64,000 bases of DNA from Petrotoga mexicana DSM 14811. Its GTDB lineage: Bacteria > Thermotogota > Thermotogae > Petrotogales > Petrotogaceae. This document shows positions 34,115 to 42,071 of the stretch, one piece after another. The translations under genes and the position numbers were made by a program. The notes beneath the pieces are model-generated. The model did not search any database, was not told the origin of the DNA, and was given only the letters and a program-made list of their open reading frames with translations. Position 1 is the stretch's first letter, and every line of letters begins with the position of its first letter. The stretch covers positions 151,772-215,771 of the forward strand of contig NZ_AZRN01000012.1 in NCBI RefSeq assembly GCF_002895565.1. The letters are read 5' to 3'.

Positions 34115-35113
34115 GTGTCAATTCAAAGGATTTTTAACGTTATCTCAGAAAAAGATTACAAAGAACATAGCCAAAAAACTAGAAAAATAGTTGAAAAAGC
34201 TAATGCAATTCTCCGAAAACCGAGAGAATTAAACGAAAGAAAAATGTTTTGGATATACAGAGTTTTAGGAAAAGATGCCGAACTAAAAATACCGAAAAAA
34301 CATATAAACGATTTTCAATTTCTGATAATGCATATTTTAAAAAAACCAAAAGAGAATAGATTCAATGATTTAAAAAGCTATTACAAGTTAAAAGAAGAAA
34401 CGATCGAGAACCTGAAATTTTTACTTTTTCCTGATAAGTTTCCACCTGGTAGCTACAATGAAAAACTAAAAAAGTACGGGGTTGAGTTTTACAATCCTCA
34501 AGTTATATTGAAAAGATTGGATTTTAAAGATTTTATAGACTTATACGCACTAATAACATACATACCTTTAGATGTGAAAACTCCTTTTGTACAAGACCTC
34601 ATAGACGAGATCCTAAGCATTGACCCTCTTGATACAAAGATCTCATTGTACAAAAAAATAAAAGAAATATTTAAAAGTTTAGGTTCTTACGAAAAACAGA
34701 TGGTGGAACTTCATCTTAAAAACGTGTCTTACTACCATTATAGGCTTATGAGCAAAGGATCGATTAAAGGTGTTATTATCGATGGTAGTAACGTTGTAAG
34801 GTACAACGATCAAGAAAGTATAGTTAGATTGGTTGATTTATTGGATAATCTCTACATAGAAAATATGACGTTTTTCCCTGCAATAATAGTATTCGATAAA
34901 AACATTGAATACGTTTTAAAAAGCGAGGATGACAAGGACATTTTAAAAAAAATGTCCGAAAAAAAGAGGATTTACTTTGAATCACCTGCGGATGAATTGA
35001 TCGTTCATTTTAGTAATAAACTTGGTTATTACATGATTTCACAGGATAAATATAATGAATATCAGTTTGATAAAGACAAATTATTGGAACTGCGGAGGTT
35101 TATCGATGAGTGA
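34115..35113 (+). CDS. Protein with C-terminal NYN/PIN-like ribonuclease domain
   Basis: 332-residue protein. The first 205 residues are helical and unrecognised. From about residue 215 the sequence shows the pattern of Zc3h12a-like NYN/PIN nucleases: GVIIDGSNVVRYN, a long helix, PAIIVFDKN, SPADELIVHFSNKLGYYMISQDKYNEY, with acidic residues (D at the first strand, D in FDKN, D of ADE, D of QDK) fitting a Mg-binding site. This predicts an RNA nuclease. The GTG start at 34115 follows AAAGGAGC. It overlaps queA by 8 nt and follows tsaE by 4 nt, so it belongs to an operon rich in tRNA modification genes. Confidence 0.65.
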   Translation: MSIQRIFNVISEKDYKEHSQKTRKIVEKANAILRKPRELNERKMFWIYRVLGKDAELKIPKKHINDFQFLIMHILKKPKENRFNDLKSYYKLKEETIENLKFLLFPDKFPPGSYNEKLKKYGVEFYNPQVILKRLDFKDFIDLYALITYIPLDVKTPFVQDLIDEILSIDPLDTKISLYKKIKEIFKSLGSYEKQMVELHLKNVSYYHYRLMSKGSIKGVIIDGSNVVRYNDQESIVRLVDLLDNLYIENMTFFPAIIVFDKNIEYVLKSEDDKDILKKMSEKKRIYFESPADELIVHFSNKLGYYMISQDKYNEYQFDKDKLLELRRFIDE

Positions 35114-36131
35114 ACAAAGTTTCGACTTAGAGCAATATAACTACGAATTACCTGAAGAGCTTATAGCCCAAGAACCTGTTGAACCAAGGGATAGCTGCAA
35201 GTTGATGGTGCTAAATAGAAGAGTAAAAAGTATCGAACACAAAGTTTTTAGGGATATAAAAAATTATTTACGACCTGGCGATTTGCTTGTTTTAAATAAT
35301 ACTAGAGTTATCCCTGCGAGATTATACGGTAAAAAGGAAACAGGTGCAAAAGTTGAAGTTTTACTTTTAGAAAAAAATGGAAACGATAAAACATGGAAAG
35401 CTTTGGTAAAGCCTGGTGGAAAGATAAAAAAAGGTAACAAACTTATCTTTGAAGACAATTTAGTTTGCTCGGTAGTAGAACATTTGGAAGATGGTTCTAG
35501 AATTTTAGAATTTGACGATCCAAACTTTTTTTCAAAATTGCCAAGAATTGGCGAAGTCCCTTTACCGCCTTACATAAAAAAACAGATTGACGATCCAGAA
35601 AAATATCAAACTACTTACGCAAAAAACAATGGTGCGGTGGCTGCACCAACCGCTGGTTTACATTTCACCCAGGAGTTAATAAAAGAGCTCACTGATTACG
35701 GCGTAAATTTCACTGAAGTTACGCTTCATGTCGGTTTAGGAACCTTTAGGCCCGTTAAAGAGCCAGACATTAGAAACCACCAAATACACGAAGAGTATTA
35801 TACTGTATCAAAAAGTGTACTTCGAGATATAGTCAGAGCCAAAGCTAATGGTAAAAGGGTCATAGCCACAGGAACAACGGTTGTTAGAACGCTCGAAACT
35901 ATTGCCAGAAATCCTGACAAACTCGCTGGTAGAACAGATCTATATATTTACCCACCATTTGAATTTAAAATAATTGATGCCATAATCACCAATTTTCATC
36001 TACCCAGATCTTCACTTCTTTTTCTTGTTTCAGCGTTTGCTGGTCGTGATTTTATAATGAACTCTTATGAAATTGCAAAAGAAAAGAAATATAGATTTTT
36101 TTCCTTTGGTGACGCCATGTTTATAATGTAA
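35106..36131 (+). CDS. queA: tRNA preQ1(34) S-adenosylmethionine ribosyltransferase-isomerase
   Basis: Penultimate enzyme of queuosine synthesis: transfers and isomerises the ribosyl group of SAM onto preQ1 in tRNA. The frame extends to 35055, but ATG at 35106 has GGAGG 8 nt upstream and gives the family start (FDLEQYNYELPEELIAQEP), 341 residues. Family motifs are PRDSCKLMVL, GDLLVLNNTRVIPARLYG, EVLLLEK, PLPPYI, YQTTYAKNNGAVAAPTAGLHF and TLHVGLGTFRPV. The start overlaps the NYN gene by 8 nt. Context with tsaE supports a translation-quality operon. Confidence 0.95.
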   Translation: MSEQSFDLEQYNYELPEELIAQEPVEPRDSCKLMVLNRRVKSIEHKVFRDIKNYLRPGDLLVLNNTRVIPARLYGKKETGAKVEVLLLEKNGNDKTWKALVKPGGKIKKGNKLIFEDNLVCSVVEHLEDGSRILEFDDPNFFSKLPRIGEVPLPPYIKKQIDDPEKYQTTYAKNNGAVAAPTAGLHFTQELIKELTDYGVNFTEVTLHVGLGTFRPVKEPDIRNHQIHEEYYTVSKSVLRDIVRAKANGKRVIATGTTVVRTLETIARNPDKLAGRTDLYIYPPFEFKIIDAIITNFHLPRSSLLFLVSAFAGRDFIMNSYEIAKEKKYRFFSFGDAMFIM

Positions 36132-36205
36132 TTTTTTAAATATTAAAGTTTATTAAATATCAGTCGATAAAAAAGTGAATAATAATTTCAAGGTCGGGTG
36201 ATATT

Positions 36206-36580
36206 ATGGGAATATCAAACATTGGGGGTAAAGAAGATTTTTCCATTAACAATCCTATAGCCAATAGACAGCACATTGAAATGGCGAATGCCAATCTGAA
36301 AAATCCTGAAAATTCAAACCAGCCGATTCAAAAAGAAGAGGTTATGCCAGACGAACTTGACAAAGTCACTAAAATAATTGAAGATAGATTAAAAAAGTTA
36401 TCCAAAATATTCAGAGGAGAGGCGAAGTTTGAAATAGAAAGGGATTTGGATATTATTATTGTAAAAATTATAGATAAAGACAGCAAGGAAATTATAAGAC
36501 AGATACCACCTGAAGTGTCCGTCAAACTTGCCAAAGCCCTAAACGATGTTCAAGGTATATTACTTGATGAGATAGCATAA
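36206..36580 (+). CDS. flaG: FlaG-family flagellar protein
   Basis: 124-residue protein. The C-terminal half (VTKIIEDRLKKL, FEIERDLDIIIVKIIDKDSK, EIIRQIPPEVSVKLAKAL) matches the FlaG domain, which is linked to flagellar filament length; the N-terminal half is Asn/Pro-rich and disordered. GGGTGAT precedes the ATG. It stands alone between queA and the convergent dus gene, 3 nt from the latter's stop, with no flagellar genes nearby. Confidence 0.8.
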   Translation: MGISNIGGKEDFSINNPIANRQHIEMANANLKNPENSNQPIQKEEVMPDELDKVTKIIEDRLKKLSKIFRGEAKFEIERDLDIIIVKIIDKDSKEIIRQIPPEVSVKLAKALNDVQGILLDEIA

Positions 36581-36583
36581 TTA

Positions 36584-37489
36584 TTAATATTTTAATGTTG
36601 TATAAACCAATTCGGCGACATCATTATAAGTTAAAAGTAAATGCAACTTTCTTCTTACCTCCTTTGAGCCTTCAATACCAGAAAAGTATTTCATTAATAC
36701 TTTTCTGAATTTTTTTACTGCATAAACCTCTGAACCATAGAACTCAATCGTAAGTTTCAAGTGTTCTAAACAAGTATCTATTCTCTCATCTAAAGTTGGA
36801 TTATAATTATTCTTTGTGAATATCCAAGGGTTACCAATCGCGCCCCTTGCAACTAAAACAAAATCCGCACCATAATTCAACAAATAATCATCTATATCTT
36901 TTTTGCTGAACACATCACCGCTAGCCCCTAAAGGAATACGGATCTTCTCCTTTAACTTTTTTATTACTTCTCTATTTGCAATTCCACTGTACATTTGTGA
37001 CCGAGTTCTACCATGAACAATAATATAATCAGAACCTGCTTCTTGGACTGTTTGAGCCACTTCTTCAATATTTATTTGATCGTATCCTAATCTTACCTTT
37101 ACTCCTACGGGTAAATCAATACTCTTTTTAAGAGTAAAAACGATATCTCCCAATAATTTTGGATCTTTTAACAAAGCTGCCCCTGAACCTTTTTTCACAA
37201 CTTTATTAACAGGGCAAGCAGCGTTTATATCGATCCAACTAGCTAAACTCTGGACAGCTTTAGCTGCTTCGACAAATTTTGTTGTGTCGTTGCCAAAAAG
37301 TTGCACGCCTATATTAGCCTCACCCTTTTGGGGATGCATTTTTTCAACCTTTTCATTTTCCCTTATTATGGAATCTACTGAAATCATTTCTGTAAAAGTA
37401 AAATCAGCCCCAAATCTTCTGCAAATTTCCCTAAAAGGGTAATCAGTATAATCCGCCATCGGAGCTAAACCAATTTGATTTTCTAACAT
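36584..37489 (-). CDS. dus: tRNA-dihydrouridine synthase
   Basis: FMN-dependent reductase making dihydrouridine in the tRNA D-loop, TIM-barrel Dus family, 301 residues. Motifs are LAPMADYTDYPFREICRRFGA (its first part), TEMIS, VQLFGND, IDINAACPVNKVVKKGSGAALL with the catalytic Cys, VGVKVRLGYD, IVHGRTRSQMY and ASGDVFS. The subtype (DusA, B or C) is not clear; it looks closest to DusB by length and the CP-V-K-K-G-GAALL motif. Convergent with flaG. Confidence 0.93.
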   Translation of the reverse strand: MLENQIGLAPMADYTDYPFREICRRFGADFTFTEMISVDSIIRENEKVEKMHPQKGEANIGVQLFGNDTTKFVEAAKAVQSLASWIDINAACPVNKVVKKGSGAALLKDPKLLGDIVFTLKKSIDLPVGVKVRLGYDQINIEEVAQTVQEAGSDYIIVHGRTRSQMYSGIANREVIKKLKEKIRIPLGASGDVFSKKDIDDYLLNYGADFVLVARGAIGNPWIFTKNNYNPTLDERIDTCLEHLKLTIEFYGSEVYAVKKFRKVLMKYFSGIEGSKEVRRKLHLLLTYNDVAELVYTTLKY

Positions 37490-37639
37490 CCACTTACTCC
37501 TCCCGAACCATATTCGTAATTTATTTTAGCTTTTTTCGTTAAACAGGTATATACACCAATTTTAAATCTCTATACAATAAGTAAATTCAAAAATTTTTAG
37601 TAAAAATATAAAAATTATTGAATTTTTTTACTTTTTTAC

Positions 37640-37668
37640 TTGACAATTTTTATTTTATCTGTTATAAT
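37640..37668 (+). promoter_or_regulatory. Consensus promoter ahead of a 37-aa ORF and the first MFS gene
   Basis: TTGACA at 37640-37645 and TATAAT at 37663-37668 with a 17-bp spacer: a perfect sigma-70/A type promoter. Transcription would run through the small ORF at 37720 and the repeat array to the MFS gene. Confidence 0.88.
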
Positions 37669-37719
37669 TTTTGTGAAATCTTCGAATTATGTTTAAAATA
37701 ATTAAAGGGGGTTATAAAA

Positions 37720-37833
37720 ATGTTGAGAAGACCACAGAAAAAAATTAAAAAGGTAGAATCTTATTACACGGCTTATGATTTACTATCTGATGAATTATGG
37801 CAGGTTTATCTCGAAAACATCAGAAAATTGTAA
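37720..37833 (+). CDS. Small basic ORF (37 aa) under a consensus promoter
   Basis: ATG at 37720 has AAAGGGGG 7 nt upstream. The product (MLRRPQKKIKKVESYYTAYD then LLSDELWQVYLENIRKL) has a basic start and an amphipathic helical end. It lies between a perfect promoter and the GC-rich leader repeats of the MFS gene. It may be a leader peptide, a microprotein, or the surviving 5' end of a gene truncated by repeat insertion. I do not recognise it. Confidence 0.5.
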   Translation: MLRRPQKKIKKVESYYTAYDLLSDELWQVYLENIRKL

Positions 37834-37844
37834 AAGTAAAAGAA

Positions 37845-38085
37845 TATGGGTGGGCGAGCAGGAAATCCCACTCTCCCCTCCTTAAATGGGTGAGATGGGG
37901 AGCAGGAAACCCTTCTCCACCTTCCTTAAATGGGTGGGCAGCGGGGCGAAAGAACAAAAGAAACTTTTCCTTATGGGTGGGCTGCGGTGCGAAGGGGTAA
38001 AGATTCTCTTTCCTTATAGGGTGGGAAGCGGGGCGAAGGGGCGCTATTAAAGAAGTTTTAGAGTTTCTAAAGGCAATAAAAAAGA
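37845..38085 (+). repeat. Leader repeat array upstream of the first MFS gene
   Basis: About five diverged copies of the TGGGTGGGCAGCGGGGCG unit, spaced roughly 42-48 nt, ending at GAAGGGGCGCTATTAAAG (38033 onward). The conserved trailer TTTTAGAGTTTCTAAAGGC (hairpin TTTAGA-gtt-TCTAAA) follows, then the ribosome site AGGGGGAAA. The last 100 bases are nearly identical to those before the second MFS gene. Confidence 0.85.
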
Positions 38086-38105
38086 TTAAAACAGGGGGAA
38101 ATTCT

Positions 38106-39377
38106 ATGACAAAAGTGCAAAAAAGAAACTTTTTGCTATACTCCACTGGTAGGCTTGTATCTTTAATAGGAAGTGGCGTACAATTGATTGCTTTACCACT
38201 GTATATTCTTGATCTTACAGGCTCTGGGACGCTTATGGGTACATTTACTTTTTTAAGCATGGTTCCAGGCTTGATTTTTTCACCGATAGCAGGGGTTTTA
38301 GGAGATCGAATGAATCGAAAGAAAATTATGGTGAATATGGACTATTTACGAGGTATAATTATACTTTTTATGGCATATTCAGCCTATCAAGGTTGGATGA
38401 ACATCGCCTTTATCTTCACTGCCCAAGTATTTATTTCTATATTAGACAGTGTTTTCGGTGGCTCAACCGGTGCGATGCTTCCAGACTTGGTTCCTATTGA
38501 ATTCCTCACAAAAGCTAATTCGGTAAATTCTTCAATAAATAGTGTTTCTAATATTTTAGGACCCATCCTCGGAGGAATCATATATGGATTTTGGGGAATC
38601 AAAGTTGTGTTTCTTATAAATGGAATTTCTTTCGTTATTTCTGCTATAAGCGAAATGTTTATTACTTACGTACCACATTTTGAAGGTAAGCAGAAAATAT
38701 CTTTTAAATCCATGTTTTCAGACATCAAAGAAGGCTTAGTTTTTATAAGAGGAAGAAAGGGTTTGAAAGAACTGTTTTTGTTTGCAATGATTGCCAATTT
38801 TATAATGTCACCAATTTTTATGATTGTCTTTCCTTATGTATTAAGGCAAGAAATTGGATTTACGAGCGAACAGTATGGAATCACACAATCTTCTTTTACC
38901 TTAGGGATACTAATTGGCAGTATTTTAATTGGCACTATTTTTTATAAGAGTAATCCCAAAAAATCGATGACACTTGGTTTAATAGCAGAGGCAATTATGT
39001 TTTTCATTATCTCAACTTTATTTTTTCCACATGTTGTTACCAATTTTGGAGGTGCATCATGGACTTTATTAATAATTTTGTACATAAACCTTATGCTTAT
39101 AGGCGTGTGTAATGCTTTTATAAATATACCTATTAATACCAACCTGCAAAAAATGACACCAACCAAAGTAAGATCTCGTGTTTTTACAGTTTTGGGGTTG
39201 ATTTCTCAAGGAGCTATACCTGTTGGCTCGTTGATATTTGGCACTCTTTTAGATTTAATGAGGGGATATCAACTTACACTGTTTGCAAGCATAGCATCAG
39301 CTATTGTAACCATCCTCTTTTTAAAAATTGCACCAGAAGAAACCTTTAATCCCAAACCTGTTACTGAAGAAGTATAA
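38106..39377 (+). CDS. MFS exporter, copy 1
   Basis: 423-residue major facilitator of the EntS/macrolide-efflux-like group (MFS_3 type), 12 predicted helices, probably drug or siderophore export. The loop 2-3 signature is GVLGDRMNRKKIMV; FLTKANSVNSSINSVSNILGPILGG in the fifth helix region and MTPTKVRSRVFTVLG near helix 10-11 are family features. It is about 85% identical by eye to the gene at 40429, and both flanks are shared too, so this is a tandem duplicate. Expression would come from the promoter at 37640. Confidence 0.9.
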   Translation: MTKVQKRNFLLYSTGRLVSLIGSGVQLIALPLYILDLTGSGTLMGTFTFLSMVPGLIFSPIAGVLGDRMNRKKIMVNMDYLRGIIILFMAYSAYQGWMNIAFIFTAQVFISILDSVFGGSTGAMLPDLVPIEFLTKANSVNSSINSVSNILGPILGGIIYGFWGIKVVFLINGISFVISAISEMFITYVPHFEGKQKISFKSMFSDIKEGLVFIRGRKGLKELFLFAMIANFIMSPIFMIVFPYVLRQEIGFTSEQYGITQSSFTLGILIGSILIGTIFYKSNPKKSMTLGLIAEAIMFFIISTLFFPHVVTNFGGASWTLLIILYINLMLIGVCNAFINIPINTNLQKMTPTKVRSRVFTVLGLISQGAIPVGSLIFGTLLDLMRGYQLTLFASIASAIVTILFLKIAPEETFNPKPVTEEV

Positions 39378-39404
39378 AAGTCAAACCTTGATAAAATCAA
39401 TTTA

Positions 39405-39424
39405 TCATTTGTGGTTTAATGCTT
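39405..39424 (-). pseudogene. Duplicated tail of the nifX-like gene
   Basis: Bases 39378-39424 match 41701-41747, and the last 15 of these (GTGGTTTAATGCTTT here) equal the end of the nifX-like gene at 41730 (GTGGTCTAATGCTTT). So the copy behind MFS 1 carries a few bases of the tail of that gene only, giving the right breakpoint of the duplication. Confidence 0.6.
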
Positions 39425-39516
39425 TTATTAAAAACAGCGTGAATACTCTCCAGGTAAAAGAACACCCCGAAAGGGGTTCAAGGAAAAGATGAAAGATGGC
39501 TTTAAACACAAAACGA

Positions 39517-39987
39517 AGGGGTAATGAACCCTTATTCAACATGACGGTCAAAGAAAACATAATGTTGGATGATAAATTTACTGAAGAGGAATTCATGAAG
39601 GCGGTAAAGAAAGCGAAGGTAGACAAATTCATAGGGCTTTTAGATGAAGGATACGACACGGTAGTGGGAGAAAGGGGAAGTAAGTTATCTGATGGGCAAA
39701 GGCAGAGAGTAGCAATAGCAAGAGCATTGATAAGGGAACCAAAGGTATTGATATTGGATGAAGCAACGTCAGGGGTAGATTCACAAACTGAAGAAGAAAT
39801 ATTCGATGAATTGAAAGAATACTAGATGACTCTGATAATAATATCCCACAGATTATCGACGATAAGAAAAGCTGGCAAGGTGATATTATTGAAAGATGGG
39901 GAGATAAGAGGAGAAGGAGCACACGAAGAGTTACTAAAAAAATCCCACATTTACAAAGAAGTAATAGAAAGCCAGTTGGTTGTATGA
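39517..39987 (+). pseudogene. ABC exporter ATPase domain, truncated and with stop codon
   Basis: The frame reads [13 protein letters not shown], then [44 protein letters not shown] and DELKEY, a stop (TAG at 39823-39825), and continues in the same frame with TLIIISHRLSTIRKAGKVIL to the true end at 39987. This is the second half of the ATPase of an MsbA/MDR-type half transporter. The Walker A region, the membrane domain and a ribosome site are missing. It lies between the two MFS copies. Confidence 0.85.
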
Positions 39988-40029
39988 AAGACTGATTAGC
40001 CATTATTTTCAAGAGAACCTAATTTCTGA

Positions 40030-40057
40030 AAAGACGCCCAACATGGGCGTTTTTCAA
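40030..40057 (+). terminator. Terminator after the ABC pseudogene
   Basis: ACGCCC-aacat-GGGCGT followed by TTTTTC, a compact rho-independent terminator. It would insulate the second MFS copy from upstream transcription. Confidence 0.8.
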
Positions 40058-40201
40058 ATATTGAATAATTAACCAAAATGCTCTTTGAAAATCTAGATAA
40101 TTCTTAAAAAATTGAAAAGTAGTTAGAAATGAAGAATTTTTTGGAAAAAATACGCATGAAAGAAGTCAGTAACCCGTATTTGACAAGGAGCTTAAACGAG
40201 T

Positions 40202-40230
40202 TTGAAACACCTAAAAATATATGTTAAAAT
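40202..40230 (+). promoter_or_regulatory. Promoter of the second MFS gene
   Basis: TTGAAA at 40202-40207 and TAAAAT at 40225-40230 with a 17-bp spacer; an additional TATAAT lies at 40231-40236. The repeat array starts roughly 30 nt downstream. Confidence 0.5.
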
Positions 40231-40257
40231 TATAATAATTATTTCCTTGTAAATTGA

Positions 40258-40420
40258 GCTTCGGGGAGAATTAGCGCGGGTCTCCTATTCCTTAAATGGG
40301 TGGGCAGCGGGGCGAAAGAACAGAAGAAACTTTTCCTTTTGGGTGGGCAGCGGGGCGAAGGGGCGCTATTAAAGAAGTTTTAGAGTTTCTAAAGGCAATA
40401 AAAAAGATCAAAACAGGGGG
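40258..40420 (+). repeat. Leader repeat array upstream of the second MFS gene
   Basis: GAGCTTCGGGGAGAATTAGCG, then two units of TGGGTGGGCAGCGGGGCGAA, the end GAAGGGGCGCTATTAAAG and the trailer TTTTAGAGTTTCTAAAGGC before the ribosome site AGGGGGAAA. From about 40290 it is nearly identical to the leader of MFS copy 1. Confidence 0.85.
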
Positions 40421-40428
40421 AAATTCTA

Positions 40429-41700
40429 ATGACAAATGAGCAAAAAAGAAATTTTTTGTTATATTCCGCAGGTAGGCTTGTATCTTTAATAGGAACTGGT
40501 GTACAAATGATTGCTTTACCGCTTTATATTCTTGATCTTACCGGATCTGGAACCCTTATGGGTACATTTTCTCTTTTAAGCATGCTGCCAGGCTTGATTT
40601 TTTCACCGATAGCAGGGGTTTTGGGAGATCGAAGAAATCGAAAGAAAATTATGGTGAATTTGGATTATTTACGAGGGATAATTATACTTTTTATGGCATA
40701 TTCAGCCTATCAAGGTTGGATGAACATCGCCTTTATCTTCACTGCCCAAGTATTTATTTCTATATTAGACAGTTTTTTTGGCGGCTCAACCGAGGCAATG
40801 TTTCCCGACTTAGTTCCTATTGATTTCCTCACCAAAGCTAATTCGGTAAATTCTTCAATAAATAGTGTTTCTAGAATTATAGGACCAATCCTTGGAGGAA
40901 TCATATATGGATTTGGCGGAATAAAAGTTGTGTTTCTTATAAATGGAATTTCTTTCGTTATTTCTGCTATAAGCGAAATGTTTATTACTTACGTACCACA
41001 TTTTGAAGGTAAGCAGAAAATATCTTTTAAATCCATGTTTTCAGACATCAAAGAGGGAGTAATTTTTATAAAGGGAAGAAAAGGTTTGAAAGAATTGCTT
41101 TTGTTTGTAATGATTGTCAATTTTTTATTGGCACCGATTCTTACGATTGTGCTCCCTTATGTATTAAGGCAAGAAATTGGATTTACGAGCGAACAGTATG
41201 GAATCACACAATCTTCTTTTACCGTGGGGATACTAATTGGCAGTATTTTAATTGGTACTATTTTTTCTAAAAATAATCCGAAAAAATCGGTGACACTCGG
41301 TTTAACAGTAGAGGCAATTATGTTATTCATCATTTCAGGTTTATTTTTTCCTAATATCGTTACCAAATTCGGAGGTGCATCATGGACCTTCTTAATAATT
41401 TTGTACATAAACCTTATGGTAATAGGCGTGAGCAATGCTTTTATAAATATACCTATTGATACCAACCTGCAAAGAATGACACCAACCAACGTAAGATCTC
41501 GTGTTTTTACGGTTGTGGGATTGATTGCTCAAGGAGCTGTACCTGTTGGTGCACAGATATATGGTATTCTTTTAGATTTAATAAGGGGATATCAAATTAC
41601 ACTGTTTGCAAGCATAGTATCAGTTATTGTAATTATTCTCTTTTTAAAAATTGCACCAGAAGAAACCTTTAATCCTAAACCTGTTAATGAAGAAGCGTGA
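40429..41700 (+). CDS. MFS exporter, copy 2
   Basis: 423-residue MFS_3-type exporter, same length as copy 1 and about 85% identical by eye. The signature loop is GVLGDRRNRKKIMV. Differences concentrate in residues lining helices 7-11 (for instance FAMIANFIMSPIFM in copy 1 against FVMIVNFLLAPILT here), which may mean different substrates. The complete nifX-like gene lies convergently behind this copy, so this is probably the ancestral position. It has its own promoter and leader repeats and is shielded by a terminator upstream. Confidence 0.9.
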   Translation: MTNEQKRNFLLYSAGRLVSLIGTGVQMIALPLYILDLTGSGTLMGTFSLLSMLPGLIFSPIAGVLGDRRNRKKIMVNLDYLRGIIILFMAYSAYQGWMNIAFIFTAQVFISILDSFFGGSTEAMFPDLVPIDFLTKANSVNSSINSVSRIIGPILGGIIYGFGGIKVVFLINGISFVISAISEMFITYVPHFEGKQKISFKSMFSDIKEGVIFIKGRKGLKELLLFVMIVNFLLAPILTIVLPYVLRQEIGFTSEQYGITQSSFTVGILIGSILIGTIFSKNNPKKSVTLGLTVEAIMLFIISGLFFPNIVTKFGGASWTFLIILYINLMVIGVSNAFINIPIDTNLQRMTPTNVRSRVFTVVGLIAQGAVPVGAQIYGILLDLIRGYQITLFASIVSVIVIILFLKIAPEETFNPKPVNEEA

Positions 41701-41729
41701 AAATCGAACCTTGATAAAATCAATTTTTT

Positions 41730-42053
41730 TCAATTGTGGTCTAATGCTTTCACAATTTCCTTTTCGGCTTCTTGTATTGAGTCAGAGTTAATTATAAGGG
41801 GAGTATATCCCAATTCCATGATTACTTCTTTAGACTTTTTCCCCATGGACTTTGCTACCCAAACATTGCAATCCGAAAGGATTTTCATTATATCTTCAAC
41901 TTCTGAATGTTTGTGCTGAGTAAAGTTCTCGTTTATTCTTTCCTCAATAAAATTCAGCATGCCATCCTCTAATTCATATATTCTATATTTTTCAGACATT
42001 CCAAAATGTGCTTTGTTTACACTGTTTCCTTTTATGCCTAATGCTATCTTCAT
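41730..42053 (-). CDS. NifX/NifB-like dinitrogenase cofactor-domain protein
   Basis: 107-residue member of the dinitrogenase iron-molybdenum cofactor family (NifX/NafY/YaaM fold). IALGIKGNSVNKAHFGMSEKYRIY (first part) holds the usual N-terminal strand and HFG motif; DCNVWVAKSMGKKSKEVIMELG gives the second. Such stand-alone proteins in non-diazotrophs probably handle Fe-S or metal clusters; the function is not known. The DUF89 gene lies 18 nt upstream in the same operon. Confidence 0.85.
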   Translation of the reverse strand: MKIALGIKGNSVNKAHFGMSEKYRIYELEDGMLNFIEERINENFTQHKHSEVEDIMKILSDCNVWVAKSMGKKSKEVIMELGYTPLIINSDSIQEAEKEIVKALDHN

Positions 42054-42071
42054 AGTATCTCTCCTTATATT

